NCBI GenBank assembly: GCA_963805295.1
Contig: CAWDTW010000111.1
Span: 1-64,000 of the forward strand
Direction: 5' to 3'
Length of the DNA: 64,000 nt
Origin: Roseiarcus sp963805295
GTDB lineage: Bacteria > Pseudomonadota > Alphaproteobacteria > Rhizobiales > Beijerinckiaceae
Made by a program: the position numbers and the translations under genes. A model generated the notes under the pieces. That model did not search any database, was not told where the DNA came from, and saw only the letters and a program-made list of their open reading frames with translations. This document shows, one piece after another, positions 7,639 through 17,375 of this stretch (positions are counted from its first letter, which is position 1; each line of letters opens with the position of its first letter).

Positions 7639-9315
7639 TTACATCGCCGTGTAGTTTGGTCCTCCCCCGCCCTCGGGCGTCGTCCAGTCGATATTCTGGG
7701 CTGGATCCTTGATATCGCAGGTTTTGCAATGGACGCAATTTTGCGCGTTGATGACAAATCGCGGATCCGATTTGGCGGTCTCGTCGGAGTAGACGACCTC
7801 ATAGACCCCGGCAGGGCAGTAGAGGCGAGCCGGCTCGCCGTACATGGGCAGGTTGTCGCGGATCGGAACGTCGGGATCCTTCAGCCGCAGATGAACCGGC
7901 TGGTCCTCTTCGTGATTGGTGTTGGACAGGAAGACCGATGACGCCTTGTCGAAGGAAACCCTGCCGTCGGGTTTGGGATAGACGATGGCCTCGCACTGCG
8001 AGATCGGCCTCAGGGTGTCGCAGTCCCGCTTGCCGTGCTTGAGCGTGCCGAAAAACGAGACCCCGGCGAGTTCGTTGGTCCACATGTCCAGGGAGCCCAG
8101 CGCCATCCCGACAGGCAGCCCAAGCCGCGACACCAGCGGCTTTACGTTTCGCACTTTATGGAGGTCGCGGCCGATGTCCGAAACGCGCCACCCGTCTTCG
8201 TAGGCGACGAGCTCGTCGTTGGCTCGACCTTGCGCCAGCGCTTCATGGACGTTCTCGGCCGCGAGCATGCCGGAGAGAACCGCGTTGTGCGTGCCCTTGA
8301 TCCTCGCGAAGTTGAGGAAGCCGGCGGCGCAGCCGATCAGGGCGCCGCCGGGAAAACACACCCGCGGCACCGATTGCCATCCCCCGGAACTGATGGCGCG
8401 CGCGCCATAGGCGAGCCGCTTGCCGCCAGCGAACGTATCGACGATGAGCGGGTGCGTCTTGAAGCGCTGGAATTCGTCGAAAGGGGACAGCGTCGGATTG
8501 ACGTAGTTGAGGTGAACGACAAACCCCACCGCGACGAGGTTGTTGTCATAGTGATAGAGAAAGGAGCCTCCGGTCGTGCCTGCCCCTAGCGGCCAGCCGA
8601 GGGTGTGCTGCACCAGGCCGGGTTGAAACCTCTGAGGATCGATTTGCCACAACTCCTTGAGGCCAAGTCCGAATTTTTGCGGATCGCGCCCCTCGTCCAG
8701 TTTGAAGCGCTCGATGATTCCTTTCGTCAACGACCCGCGCGGGCCCTCGGCGAGAAGCGTGTACTTGCCGCGCAATTCCATTCCGCGGGTGAAGCTGGAC
8801 TTGGGCTTTCCATCGCGCCCGACGCCCATGTCGCCGGTCGCCACGCCGACCATTTCCCCATTGGCGCCAAAGAGCGCCTCGCTCGCCGCAAATCCCGGAT
8901 AAATCTCGACGCCCAGCAACTCCGCGCGCCTGGCGAGCCAGCGGACGACCGCCCCCAAGGAGCCGACGAAATTGCCGTGATTGTTGAGGAGGCGCGGCAT
9001 CGGCCACTTGGGCAGGCCCATGCCCCGCGAAGGCGTCAAGATGAGATAGCGATCCTTGGACACTTAAGTCTTGAGGGGCGTTTCCGGGTCCGTGCGCCAG
9101 TCCGGCGTCAGTCGATCGAGACCGATCGGATCGATGACCGCCCCTGACAAAATATGGGCGCCGACTTCCGAGCCCTTTTCAAGGACGACGACCGACAGGT
9201 TCGAGTCGAGTTGTTTCAACCGAATCGCCGCGGCGAGACCGGCCGGTCCCGCGCCCACGATGACGACGTCGAATTCCATCGATTCGCGTGCGGGCGGCTC
9301 CTCGGGAGACTCCAT
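7639..9315 (-). pseudogene. Electron-transfer flavoprotein:ubiquinone oxidoreductase, in-frame stop
   Basis: This gene encodes the inner-membrane flavo-iron-sulfur protein that passes electrons from reduced ETF to ubiquinone. The FAD-binding motif VVIVGAGPAGLAAAIRL is near residue 20 and the C-terminal ferredoxin-like 4Fe-4S motif CVHCKTCDIKDP near 530. At 558 codons it has normal family length. Codon 84 is TAA (9064-9066), directly followed by GTG in the same frame; relatives have a sense codon there, so a single substitution (GAA to TAA, for example) explains it. The start at 9315 has a GAGGAAAG Shine-Dalgarno sequence. It partners the ETF genes at 18.2-19.9 kb and the acyl-CoA dehydrogenase at 20 kb. 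Confidence 0.92.
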
Positions 9316-10101
9316 TTCGTTTTTCTTTCCTCTTGAAAACCAGACTGCGGCGACCCAGGCCGGGTACGCAGACGCCGGAATTCCGTTTTCGACGGACGAT
9401 GACGAGGCGGAGGGGGCGACGGCCAATTCGCCCCTTGCGCCCTCGACGTGGCGGCCCAGGTACGAACGTAGTCAAATGCCGCGTCCGGCGCCAGAGTCAA
9501 AGGTTCGATTCGGACAGGAGAGGCGATTTTTCGGCCATTCCGGCGGAAGGAGGCCAAGGACGACACCCTCGAGAGGAAATACCGCCCATGGAGATGCGCG
9601 CGAGGCTTTCAACCGGCAGCGGATCGGGCGAGGCCCTGGCCGGACGCTGCCCTGAGCCTTTCGGCGTGTTTCGAGCGTGGCCCTTCGGGTCCCCATGGCC
9701 GGTCTGCACCCCTATTTGACCTCGATGCCCCTTGGCGCGGTCAAAGGGATCGGCATCATCGGCAGGTGCTGCTAAGCTCTGTTTTGGCGAGACCAATCGT
9801 ATTGTTCGGCCCGATTGTTCGCCGAGAAACCCAAGTCAAGGGCGCCACCCATTCAACGGCGGCGCGAGGGACAGGAAATGGCCCACACGCCGGCCCAGGC
9901 CGGGACGCCCATGCTCGACAGCGGTTCGGCGCGGGATTGGGACCGCTCTCGGTCGATTGCCGATTTTGACGCCAGTCAGTGCGCGCAGCCGTCAAGCGTG
10001 GGCGCGGCGATCCCGAACGAAAAGGCTCCGAGCGTCGACGGACGGCGGACAAGATCGCTGTCCCCAATCGTGCCGGGATGCCGACGCGGGATGGCGACGC
10101 A
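9316..10101. other. Gene-free region between ETF-QO and AraC-type gene
   Basis: The 786 bp separate divergent genes and probably carry the promoters of both. No open frame has a recognisable product. Short GC-rich frames on both strands (for example 9497-9796 minus) look like composition artefacts. Confidence 0.4.
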
Positions 10102-10992
10102 ATGATCGAGATTGGTTGGGAACAAACGATCTATCCGGCCGCGAAAATTGCAATCGTCGTCGACGCCCTCGCCGCTGAGGGCGTGCCGGTCGGCGACGCG
10201 CTGCGAAGAACTTCAATTTCGCCCGACGAATTGCGTTCGCCCACGACCCAGGTCTCGGTGAACCAGGTCATCGAATCCTATCGAAACGCCATTCGGTTTT
10301 CCCGTGATCCGCACTTCGGCTTCGAAACGGGTCTGAAAGCCCACGTCTCGTCATACGGAATGTACGGGTTCGCGATCCTCAGCAGCATGAACTTTCGCGA
10401 GACCATGCAATTCGCGGTCAAGTATCATCAACTCGCGACGCCGGTTGTCAAACTTCAGTTCCGCGAGGAGGCGGCCCGTGCGGAATGGACCATCGATCCG
10501 CTGCCGCATCCGGCGATCGACGCTCGCCTCTATCGATTCATCGTCGAAATGCAATTTGGCGTTCACGTCTCGCTCCACCGCGACATCATGGGAGCGGCGT
10601 TCTATCCTTCGGCGCTTCAGGTGACGTTTGCTGCGCCCGAACCGGAAGACCAATACAGAAAAGCGCTTGGATGCCCGGTCGCTTTTGGGCAGCCGCGAAA
10701 TCGCTTCCTCTATGACGCGGCCTGGCTGAACGGCGCACCGCAATTCGGCAATGAAATCACCTATGCATCGGTTCTCGCTCTTTGCGACGACCTGCGCGAT
10801 CGGTTGCAGAACCGAATCGGCGTCGCGGGAAAAGTACGCGCCTTTTTGCTCGCGACATTGGGACGCCACACCAGCTTGGACAGCGTCGCAGCGCATCTCG
10901 GGACGCCCGTGCGGACGCTTCGCCGGAAACGACGCGACGAAGAGACCTCGTTCCGTGATCTCGTCGATCAGTTGCGGGCCGGCGAACAGTGA
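10102..10992 (+). CDS. AraC-family regulator lacking the second helix-turn-helix
   Basis: The ~297-residue product begins MIEIGWEQTIYPAAKIAIVV and has the arabinose-binding-like N-terminal domain of OruR/ArgR-type AraC regulators. Near the C-terminus, LDSVAAHLGTPVRTLRRKRR matches the first helix-turn-helix, but the protein ends about 20 residues later at LVDQLRAGEQ, before the second helix-turn-helix. Neither of the other two frames continues the domain, so this is a real truncation. An ATG at 10078 is an alternative start. It lies upstream of the acyl-CoA ligase/PHA operon and may have been its regulator; DNA binding is probably impaired. Confidence 0.8.
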   Translation: MIEIGWEQTIYPAAKIAIVVDALAAEGVPVGDALRRTSISPDELRSPTTQVSVNQVIESYRNAIRFSRDPHFGFETGLKAHVSSYGMYGFAILSSMNFRETMQFAVKYHQLATPVVKLQFREEAARAEWTIDPLPHPAIDARLYRFIVEMQFGVHVSLHRDIMGAAFYPSALQVTFAAPEPEDQYRKALGCPVAFGQPRNRFLYDAAWLNGAPQFGNEITYASVLALCDDLRDRLQNRIGVAGKVRAFLLATLGRHTSLDSVAAHLGTPVRTLRRKRRDEETSFRDLVDQLRAGEQ

Positions 10993-11227
10993 CGCCGCGC
11001 TTATTGTCGCCCGCATTGGCCGAAAGAACCCCCTGATTGGCCGATGGCAACCTTTTGTTGCAGTCCGCAAAGCGGCAGAGGTGATCGCGCTACTCCGGAA
11101 GTTCAAATTGCGCTACTGTCGAGATTCAAGCCGTCAAGCGCTGCCGGCGCAGCGGAACCACAGCCTTGCGCCGCGTATCGGGTGCGCGCCGGCGCTGCTG
11201 CAAGACGGCCAGGAGCGGGAGGAAAGA

Positions 11228-12883
11228 GTGTCAGGCAGACTCATCGACGTAACCGCGTCCGCGTATCAGTATCCGCTGCTGATCAAGCACCTTCTTCACT
11301 CTTCCATGCTGCACGCGGCGGACCAGGAGATCGTCTACCGCGATCAGAAGCGCTTCACCTATCGCATGCTGCGCGACCGCATCGGTCGTTTGGCGAGCGG
11401 GCTGAAGGAACTGGGCGTGCGCCCCGGCGACACCGTCGGCGTGATGGATTGGGACAGTCACCGGTTCCTGGAGTTGTTTTTCGCGATCCCGATGATGGGC
11501 GCCGTCTTGCAGACGGTGAACGTGCGTCTGTCGCCTGAGCAGATCATCTACACGATCGAACACGCCGGCGCGACCACCCTCCTGGTCAATGACGAATTCC
11601 TTCCCCTCCTCGCGACGATCCGGCCTCGCCTGACAAAGGTCAGGACGATCGTCGTCATGTCGGACAACAACTCGTTCGTGCTGCGCGAGGAGGGCGTCGC
11701 GGGCCACTATGAGGATATGCTGGCGGCGGGTTCGGCCGAATTCGACTTTCCCGACTTTGACGAGAACACTCAGGCCACGACCTTTTACACCAGCGGAACG
11801 ACAGGAGCGCCGAAGGGCGTCTGTTTCAGCCATCGGCAGATGGTGTTGCACACGATCAGCGAACTCGCGGCGTTCGGAATGGCGCCCAAGCAGGGCCGCT
11901 TTCACAGCGAAAGCGTCTACATGCCTATCACCCCAATGTTTCATGTCCATGCCTGGGGGTTCCCTTACGCCGCGACCGCCGCAGGCGCCAAGCAAGTCTA
12001 TCCCGGACGTTATGTTCCCGACCTGCTCTTGAAGCTGATCAAGAGCGAGGGCGTGACCTTTACCCATTGCGTGGCGACGATCCTGCTCATGTTGCTGGAC
12101 GCGCCGGCGAGCGCCGATACCGATCTCAGCGGTCTCACGATGGTGATCGGAGGCGGCGCTCTGCCTAAGATGCTCGCCTTGCGCGCGATGGCGCGTGGGA
12201 TTGATATTTTCACGGGCTACGGAATGTCCGAGACGGGCCCGGTTCTCACCCTGGCGCATCTCAAGGCGTCCATGCTCAACGGCGTCGCCGAGGAGGAAGT
12301 GAACTTCAGGACCAAGACCGGACGCCCCATTCCCCTGGTGGACATCCGCGTCGTCGACTCCGACATAAAGGATGTCGCCCATGACGGCAAAGCGTCCGGC
12401 GAAATCGTGGTGCGCGCGCCATGGCTCACACAAGGGTATTACCATAACCCCTCGGCGTCAGAGGACCTCTGGCATGGCGGCTATATGCATACCAATGACA
12501 TCGCCAACATGTCGCCGCACGGCTACCTGCAGATAACGGACCGCATCAAGGACGTGATCAAGAGCGGCGGCGAATGGATTTCGTCCCTGGAGCTCGAGGA
12601 CATCATCATGAGAGCCCCCGGAGTCAAAGAGGCCGCCGTCATCGGCGTCAAGGACGAGAAATGGGGCGAACGTCCGGTGGCGCTCGTGGTTCGCGACTAC
12701 CAGGCCGAGGAAGCGCCGACCGAAAACACGATCAAGGCCCATGTCGGCGGGTTTGCGGACGCTGGCGTCATTTCGAAGTACGGCGTCCCTCAGACGATTC
12801 TGTTCGTCGATCACCTCGAGCGCACGAGCGTCGGCAAAATCGACAAGAAGCTGCTTCGAACGCGTTACACCCAGGACGAATAG
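11228..12883 (+). CDS. Fatty acid-CoA ligase (AMP-forming)
   Basis: A 551-residue ANL-superfamily ligase that would activate a fatty acid to its CoA thioester through an acyl-adenylate. The P-loop-like AMP motif YTSGTTGAPKG starts near residue 187, the A5 region GYGMSETGP near 329, the hinge TDRIKDVIKSGGEWIS near 438 and the catalytic lysine in TSVGKIDKK near 538. The GTG start at 11228 is preceded by GGAGGAAA. It resembles medium/long-chain ligases related to AlkK/FadD. It is the first gene of a run ending at the PHA synthase and phasin, so its product likely feeds beta-oxidation and, through MaoC, PHA synthesis. Confidence 0.92.
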   Translation: MSGRLIDVTASAYQYPLLIKHLLHSSMLHAADQEIVYRDQKRFTYRMLRDRIGRLASGLKELGVRPGDTVGVMDWDSHRFLELFFAIPMMGAVLQTVNVRLSPEQIIYTIEHAGATTLLVNDEFLPLLATIRPRLTKVRTIVVMSDNNSFVLREEGVAGHYEDMLAAGSAEFDFPDFDENTQATTFYTSGTTGAPKGVCFSHRQMVLHTISELAAFGMAPKQGRFHSESVYMPITPMFHVHAWGFPYAATAAGAKQVYPGRYVPDLLLKLIKSEGVTFTHCVATILLMLLDAPASADTDLSGLTMVIGGGALPKMLALRAMARGIDIFTGYGMSETGPVLTLAHLKASMLNGVAEEEVNFRTKTGRPIPLVDIRVVDSDIKDVAHDGKASGEIVVRAPWLTQGYYHNPSASEDLWHGGYMHTNDIANMSPHGYLQITDRIKDVIKSGGEWISSLELEDIIMRAPGVKEAAVIGVKDEKWGERPVALVVRDYQAEEAPTENTIKAHVGGFADAGVISKYGVPQTILFVDHLERTSVGKIDKKLLRTRYTQDE

Positions 12884-12943
12884 TTCCCCTTCATTCCCAT
12901 TCGAGGCGAACGCGCCGGGCGGGGATTTTTAAAGAGGATGGCG

Positions 12944-13414
12944 ATGAGCGAATTGACGATGTCGAACCTGAAGGACCGCCTGGGCAGCGAACTCGGCGTG
13001 TCCGATTGGATGGTCGTGGACCAGGAGCGGATCAACGAGTTCGCCGAATGCACCGGGGATCGGCAATGGATCCATGTCGATGTCGAGCGCGCCAAGCGGG
13101 AAAGTCCCTATGGAGGCCCCGTCGCGCATGGCTATCTCACGCTGTCGTTGATCGGGCCGCTGTCCCTCGGGGTCGTCGTCCCCTCGGACGCGGCGGCCGG
13201 TTTTAACTATGGCCTGGACAAGGTGCGCTTTCTGGCGCCGGTGCCCGCCGGCGGGCGCATCCGATTGCGCGTCGTCCTGGAGAACGTCGAGGAAAGAAAC
13301 GACGGACAGCTTCTCATAAAGACGAAGAATGTCGTTGAGATCGAGAACAGCGACAAGCCCGCCTTGATCGCGGAAGCCTTGGGGTTGCTGATTCCCGGGA
13401 AAAAAGCCGAGTAA
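12944..13414 (+). CDS. MaoC-like hot-dog hydratase
   Basis: A 156-residue single hot-dog-fold protein. The hydratase motif runs FAECTGDRQWIHVDVERA, with Asp and His placed as in (R)-specific enoyl-CoA hydratases, then GPVAHGYLTLSL. The ATG at 12944 has AGAGG six bases upstream; the ATG at 12938 would abut that site. It lies between the ligase and the PHA synthase. In this context it would convert trans-2-enoyl-CoA to (R)-3-hydroxyacyl-CoA, the PHA synthase substrate (a PhaJ-like role). NodN-like relatives share the fold, so the exact substrate is inferred. Confidence 0.85.
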   Translation: MSELTMSNLKDRLGSELGVSDWMVVDQERINEFAECTGDRQWIHVDVERAKRESPYGGPVAHGYLTLSLIGPLSLGVVVPSDAAAGFNYGLDKVRFLAPVPAGGRIRLRVVLENVEERNDGQLLIKTKNVVEIENSDKPALIAEALGLLIPGKKAE

Positions 13415-13425
13415 AGGGGAGGTTC

Positions 13426-15135
13426 ATGACCGCAAGAGCTCCCGAAGAGAGTCCGGTCGCCGCTGATTCGGTCGCGGACGAGGCGGCCAAGCACACGCTC
13501 ACGCTCAATCCGATGGTCGGCTTGCGTGGCCGCGACTTTGTCGATGCGGCGCAAACCGTCTTCAAAGCGGCGATCGGCCAGCCCGAGATCGCGATCAAGC
13601 AATGGTTCTCGTTCATGGGCGACCTCGGCAAAGTCGTCGCCGGAGAAAGCGCGCGCGCCACAGAGCCGGGCGACAAGCGTTTCAACGATCCTGCCTGGAA
13701 ATCCAGCCCTCTCCACCAAAGGCTGCTTCAGAGTTACCTGGCCTGGGGCGAGGCGATCCATGCCTTCGTCGACAAGGTCGACCTCGACGATCAGGACCGC
13801 GCGCGCGCGGTCCTGATCTCGGACATCCTCGTCGATGCGCTGGCGCCGACGAACGGTCTCGTTTTCAATCCCGCAGCCTTGAAGAAATTGATCGACACCG
13901 GGGGAGAGAGCCTTTGGTCGGGGCTGAAAAATTACCTTGAAGACCTGGTCAGGAACGGCGGCATGCCGTCGCAAGTGGACGCCAAGCCGTTCCAGGTTGG
14001 CAAGAATATCGCAACGACGCCCGGCGCGGTGGTGTTTCGCACTGAAATCTTTGAACTCATTCAGTATAAACCGGTGACTGCGGAGGTTTGGGCGCGCCCG
14101 CTCCTCATCATTCCGCCGCAGATCAATAAATTCTATTCGCTGGACCTGTCTCCCGACAAGAGCATGATCCAGTTCCTGCTGCGCGAAGGCGTTCAGGTCT
14201 TTTGCGTCAGTTGGAGAAACCCGACCGCCAAACAGCGTGATTGGGGGCTCGACACCTATGTCGAGGCCGTCGATGAGGCCGTTGACGCGGTGAGGGATAT
14301 TGCGCGCAGCGAGGATGTCTCGCTGTTTGGGGCGTGCTCGGGCGGGATTACGTCGACGGCCTATGCGGCGTGGCAGGCCGGTCGCGGCGAGTCCAAGGTG
14401 AAGAACTTGATCCTGGCGGTCTGCACGCTCGATCCATCGACGGTCGAGGATACGGCGCTCAGCGCGTTGATCACGCCGCTGACTGTCGAAGCCGCCAGGA
14501 AGGCCTCCCAACTTCGCGGCGTGCTCGATGGCCGCGATCTCGCGAAAGTGTTCGCCTGGATGAGGCCGAACGATCTGATCTGGAACTATTGGGTCAACAA
14601 CTATCTCCTGGGCAACGCGCCGCCGGCCTTCGACATCCTGTTCTGGAACGGCGACACGACCTCGCTGCCGGCGCGCCTCCACTCGGATTATCTCGACATG
14701 ATCAATGTCAATCCGTTCCGCAAACCCGGCGCCCTGAAAATCTCGGGAACGCCGATCGACATGGGGAAGGTCAAGCTCGACGCCTATGTCGCCGCGGGTT
14801 CGACCGATCATATCACGCCATGGAAGTCGGTCTATCAGTCTGCCAGAATCCTCGGCCCAGAGACGACGTTCGTCCTGTCGAACGCGGGCCACTTGCAGAG
14901 CCTCATCAATCCGCCCGGAAATCCCAAGGCGACGTTCGTGACGGGACCGGCGAACTCAGCCGAGCCGGAGGCTTTCGCGGCGAGCGCGACCAGGCAATCG
15001 GGAAGCTGGTGGATCCATTGGAGCCAATGGCTGTCGACGCGCTCGGGCGCCAGAGTTGAGGCGCCGAGCGCTTTGGGCGACGCCGAGTTTCCGCCGGGCC
15101 AGGCGGCGCCTGGAACCTATGTGTTCAACGCGTGA
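13426..15135 (+). CDS. phaC: Class II (medium-chain-length) PHA synthase
   Basis: This 569-residue alpha/beta-hydrolase-fold enzyme polymerises (R)-3-hydroxyacyl-CoA. The lipase-like box GACSGGIT carries the nucleophile Cys304; the catalytic Asp is near 460 (STDHITPWKS) and His near 489 (NAGHLQS). Stretches such as NGGMPSQVD, RPLLIIPPQINKFY, LSPDKSMIQF, KVFAWMRPNDLIWNYWVNNY and AAPGTYVFNA match Pseudomonas-type PhaC1/PhaC2 rather than the class I enzyme usual in alphaproteobacteria. The start at 13426 has GGGGAGG. The depolymerase follows immediately, as in the pseudomonad phaC1-phaZ order. The frame is intact. Confidence 0.95.
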   Translation: MTARAPEESPVAADSVADEAAKHTLTLNPMVGLRGRDFVDAAQTVFKAAIGQPEIAIKQWFSFMGDLGKVVAGESARATEPGDKRFNDPAWKSSPLHQRLLQSYLAWGEAIHAFVDKVDLDDQDRARAVLISDILVDALAPTNGLVFNPAALKKLIDTGGESLWSGLKNYLEDLVRNGGMPSQVDAKPFQVGKNIATTPGAVVFRTEIFELIQYKPVTAEVWARPLLIIPPQINKFYSLDLSPDKSMIQFLLREGVQVFCVSWRNPTAKQRDWGLDTYVEAVDEAVDAVRDIARSEDVSLFGACSGGITSTAYAAWQAGRGESKVKNLILAVCTLDPSTVEDTALSALITPLTVEAARKASQLRGVLDGRDLAKVFAWMRPNDLIWNYWVNNYLLGNAPPAFDILFWNGDTTSLPARLHSDYLDMINVNPFRKPGALKISGTPIDMGKVKLDAYVAAGSTDHITPWKSVYQSARILGPETTFVLSNAGHLQSLINPPGNPKATFVTGPANSAEPEAFAASATRQSGSWWIHWSQWLSTRSGARVEAPSALGDAEFPPGQAAPGTYVFNA

Positions 15136-15202
15136 GGACGAACAATGCGAAGCAGGGTGTCTTCATGGAAGCAATGAATTGGCCCGAAGCGACGGCCGCG
15201 CG

Positions 15203-15997
15203 ATGAACGCTCGAATGGTGCGCGTCCTCGGCCAGGATTTGTGGGTCTCCGTCAAGGCCGGCGCCAGGGACCGACCGCCGCTTCTGCTGTTCAACGGCAT
15301 CGGCGCCAATCTCGAACTGGCCGAGCCGTTCATGCGCGAGATGGGCGATGTCGAAACCGTAGTCTTCGACATTCCCGGCGTGGGCGGCTCGCCTCTGCCG
15401 AAACTGCCTTATCGTCCGTCGACTGTCGCGCATTGGGCCGCCGGGCTCATGCGCCAACTCGGCTATGACAAGATCGACGTCGCTGGCGTCTCCTGGGGCG
15501 GCGGCGTCGCCCAGCAATTCGCGCATCAATATCCGCAAGTCTGCCGGAGGCTCATCCTGGCGGCGACTTCTCCCGGGGTGATCATGGCGCCCGGCAAATT
15601 GTCGGTGCTCTGGAAGATGGCGAGCCCGCGCCGCTTCGTCGACCCGGATTACCTGCACTCCATCGCTGGGGAAATTTACGGAGGGAATCTGCGCGAGGAT
15701 CCGAGCCTCATCCACGGGCACGCGGAAAACATGAAGGGGGCCTCCAACCTCGGCTATCTCTACCAGCTCCTGGCCTTGGCGGGTTGGACGAGTCTCCTGT
15801 GGCTGCATTCCCTGAAGCAGCGGACCCTCGTGGTCATGGGCCATGACGATCCGATCGTTCCCCTCGTGAATGGTCGCATCCTGGCCAGGCTCATCCCCAA
15901 TTCCCGGCTGGAAGTGATGGCGTGCGGCCACTTGTTCATCGTCACCATGCCGCGGGAAACAGCGAAGCTCTTCCAGCGGTTCGTCAGCGAGGCGTGA
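15203..15997 (+). CDS. phaZ: Intracellular medium-chain-length PHA depolymerase
   Basis: A ~264-residue alpha/beta hydrolase. LLLFNGIGANLELAEPF provides the oxyanion region, GVSWGGGVAQQFAHQYP the nucleophile elbow Ser, GHDDPIVPL the acid and CGHLFIV the His. These stretches, and LILAATSPGVIMAPGK and GWTSLLWLHS, closely follow Pseudomonas PhaZ, which releases hydroxyalkanoate monomers from granules. The start is set at ATG 15203; in-frame codons upstream lack conserved sequence, and ATG 15215 is also possible. It lies between phaC and a DUF445 gene, with only one base before the latter's ATG. Confidence 0.9.
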   Translation: MNARMVRVLGQDLWVSVKAGARDRPPLLLFNGIGANLELAEPFMREMGDVETVVFDIPGVGGSPLPKLPYRPSTVAHWAAGLMRQLGYDKIDVAGVSWGGGVAQQFAHQYPQVCRRLILAATSPGVIMAPGKLSVLWKMASPRRFVDPDYLHSIAGEIYGGNLREDPSLIHGHAENMKGASNLGYLYQLLALAGWTSLLWLHSLKQRTLVVMGHDDPIVPLVNGRILARLIPNSRLEVMACGHLFIVTMPRETAKLFQRFVSEA

Positions 15998-15998
15998 G

Positions 15999-17315
15999 AT
16001 GAATCCCCGCGCGCCGATCCTCAGTCCGTCGTCGAGCCTTTCGGCAGAGCTCCCGCGGTCTCCCTCGGACCGGGAGCGGTCGAAGGACTTGGCGCGCATC
16101 AAGATCATCGCGACAACTCTGCTCGCTTTCAGCGTCGTCGTCGCCTTCGCGGCCAGGATGCTGGAGAGCCGTCATGGGAGCCTCGGCTATGTGGCGGCCT
16201 GGGCGGAGGCGGCGGCGGTCGGCGGCCTTGCCGACTGGTATGCTGTGGTTGCTTTGTTCCGGCATCCCTGCGGCATTCCGATCCCACACACCGCAATCAT
16301 TTCGACCAACCGCGAACGCATCGCCGAAAGTTTTGGCGATTTCGTGGAAGAGCAGTTCCTTGCGCCGGCGCCGATCGAGCAAAAGCTGGAGTCGGTGGAC
16401 TTCGCCGCGCTGGCCTCGGATTGGCTGGCGGGCGAGGATCGCAGCATGGCGTTGTCGCGATTTGCGCTGCGGCTCATGCCGCAAGCCCTGTCCGCCCTCG
16501 ACGAAACCGGATTGCGGTCGTTCATGGCGCGACATGTCGTCGAACAGATCGAGGCGATGGACGTGGCGCCCCTCGCCGCCAAGCTGATGTCGGCCTTCGT
16601 CGAGGACCAACGCCACCAGCGCATTTTTGACGAAATTCTGGTCGGACTCGATCGGCTCCTGCAAGACGAGCAGACGCTCGATGCGGTTCGCGAGAAAATA
16701 CGCGGCGAAATGCCGTCGCTGTTCAGCCTCTTTCGGGCGGACGCTTATGTGTTGCGGCGACTGGTCACTTTGATTTCCAATTTCATCCACGAAGCGCAGA
16801 GCGATCCCGACCACCCCTTGCGTCAAGACTTCGACCGGTTCGTCAGGGATTTCGTCGAAAAGCTCGGCTCTTCGCCGGAATACGCCGACAGGGCGGAGAC
16901 GCTGAAGCGCGAATTGCTGGCTCGCCCCGAAATCAGGGATCTCGCGGAGGATTTCTGGCAAAGCCTAAAGACGTTCCTCGAAAAGGACGCGCGGAGCGGC
17001 GATTCAATTCTGGAATTCCATCTCGGCCGTTTTCTCGCCGACCTCGGCCGCAAGCTCGCGCTCGAGCCGCGGATGCGGGCCGAAATCAACGCCGGCATGG
17101 TCAAGGTCCTGCAAACATTCGTTCAAAATCAAAAGCGGGAAATTGCGCGATTCATCACCGATCAAATCCGATCGTGGGACCTCGCGCAGATGGTCGATAT
17201 CATTGAACTGAACATTGGCCGGGACTTACAATACATCCGCCTCAATGGAACCTTCATCGGCGGTTTGGCCGGTCTTGGCCTCTATGCAGGCGAGCATGCT
17301 CTGGGGTTGCGCTAG
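15999..17315 (+). CDS. DUF445 family membrane-associated protein
   Basis: This 438-residue protein has an N-terminal hydrophobic segment (IIATTLLAFSVVVAFAARM, about residues 31-49) and a second one at the C-terminus (FIGGLAGLGLYAGEHAL). Between them is a long helical region typical of DUF445/YjiN proteins, including the conserved early stretch VGGLADWYAVVALFRHPCG-IPIPHTAII. Function is unknown in the family. It starts one base after the phaZ stop and lies 60 bp before the phasin gene, so it is part of the PHA transcription unit, an unusual location that suggests a granule- or membrane-related role. Confidence 0.88.
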   Translation: MNPRAPILSPSSSLSAELPRSPSDRERSKDLARIKIIATTLLAFSVVVAFAARMLESRHGSLGYVAAWAEAAAVGGLADWYAVVALFRHPCGIPIPHTAIISTNRERIAESFGDFVEEQFLAPAPIEQKLESVDFAALASDWLAGEDRSMALSRFALRLMPQALSALDETGLRSFMARHVVEQIEAMDVAPLAAKLMSAFVEDQRHQRIFDEILVGLDRLLQDEQTLDAVREKIRGEMPSLFSLFRADAYVLRRLVTLISNFIHEAQSDPDHPLRQDFDRFVRDFVEKLGSSPEYADRAETLKRELLARPEIRDLAEDFWQSLKTFLEKDARSGDSILEFHLGRFLADLGRKLALEPRMRAEINAGMVKVLQTFVQNQKREIARFITDQIRSWDLAQMVDIIELNIGRDLQYIRLNGTFIGGLAGLGLYAGEHALGLR

Positions 17316-17375
17316 CGCAGCATGGCGAACGGCCGACACGGCGTCGAACCGTTGGCTCGAACACGGGAGGAAGAC

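Noticed and set aside
11048..11066. Possible sigma-54 promoter (TGGCAACCTTTTGTTGCA) upstream of the ligase gene
   Set aside because: The GG and GC elements are 12 nt apart instead of 10, so it fails the spacing rule.
13207..14892. 561-codon open frame on the minus strand through phaC
   Set aside because: Antisense to an intact class II PHA synthase with full motifs; composition is typical of GC shadows.
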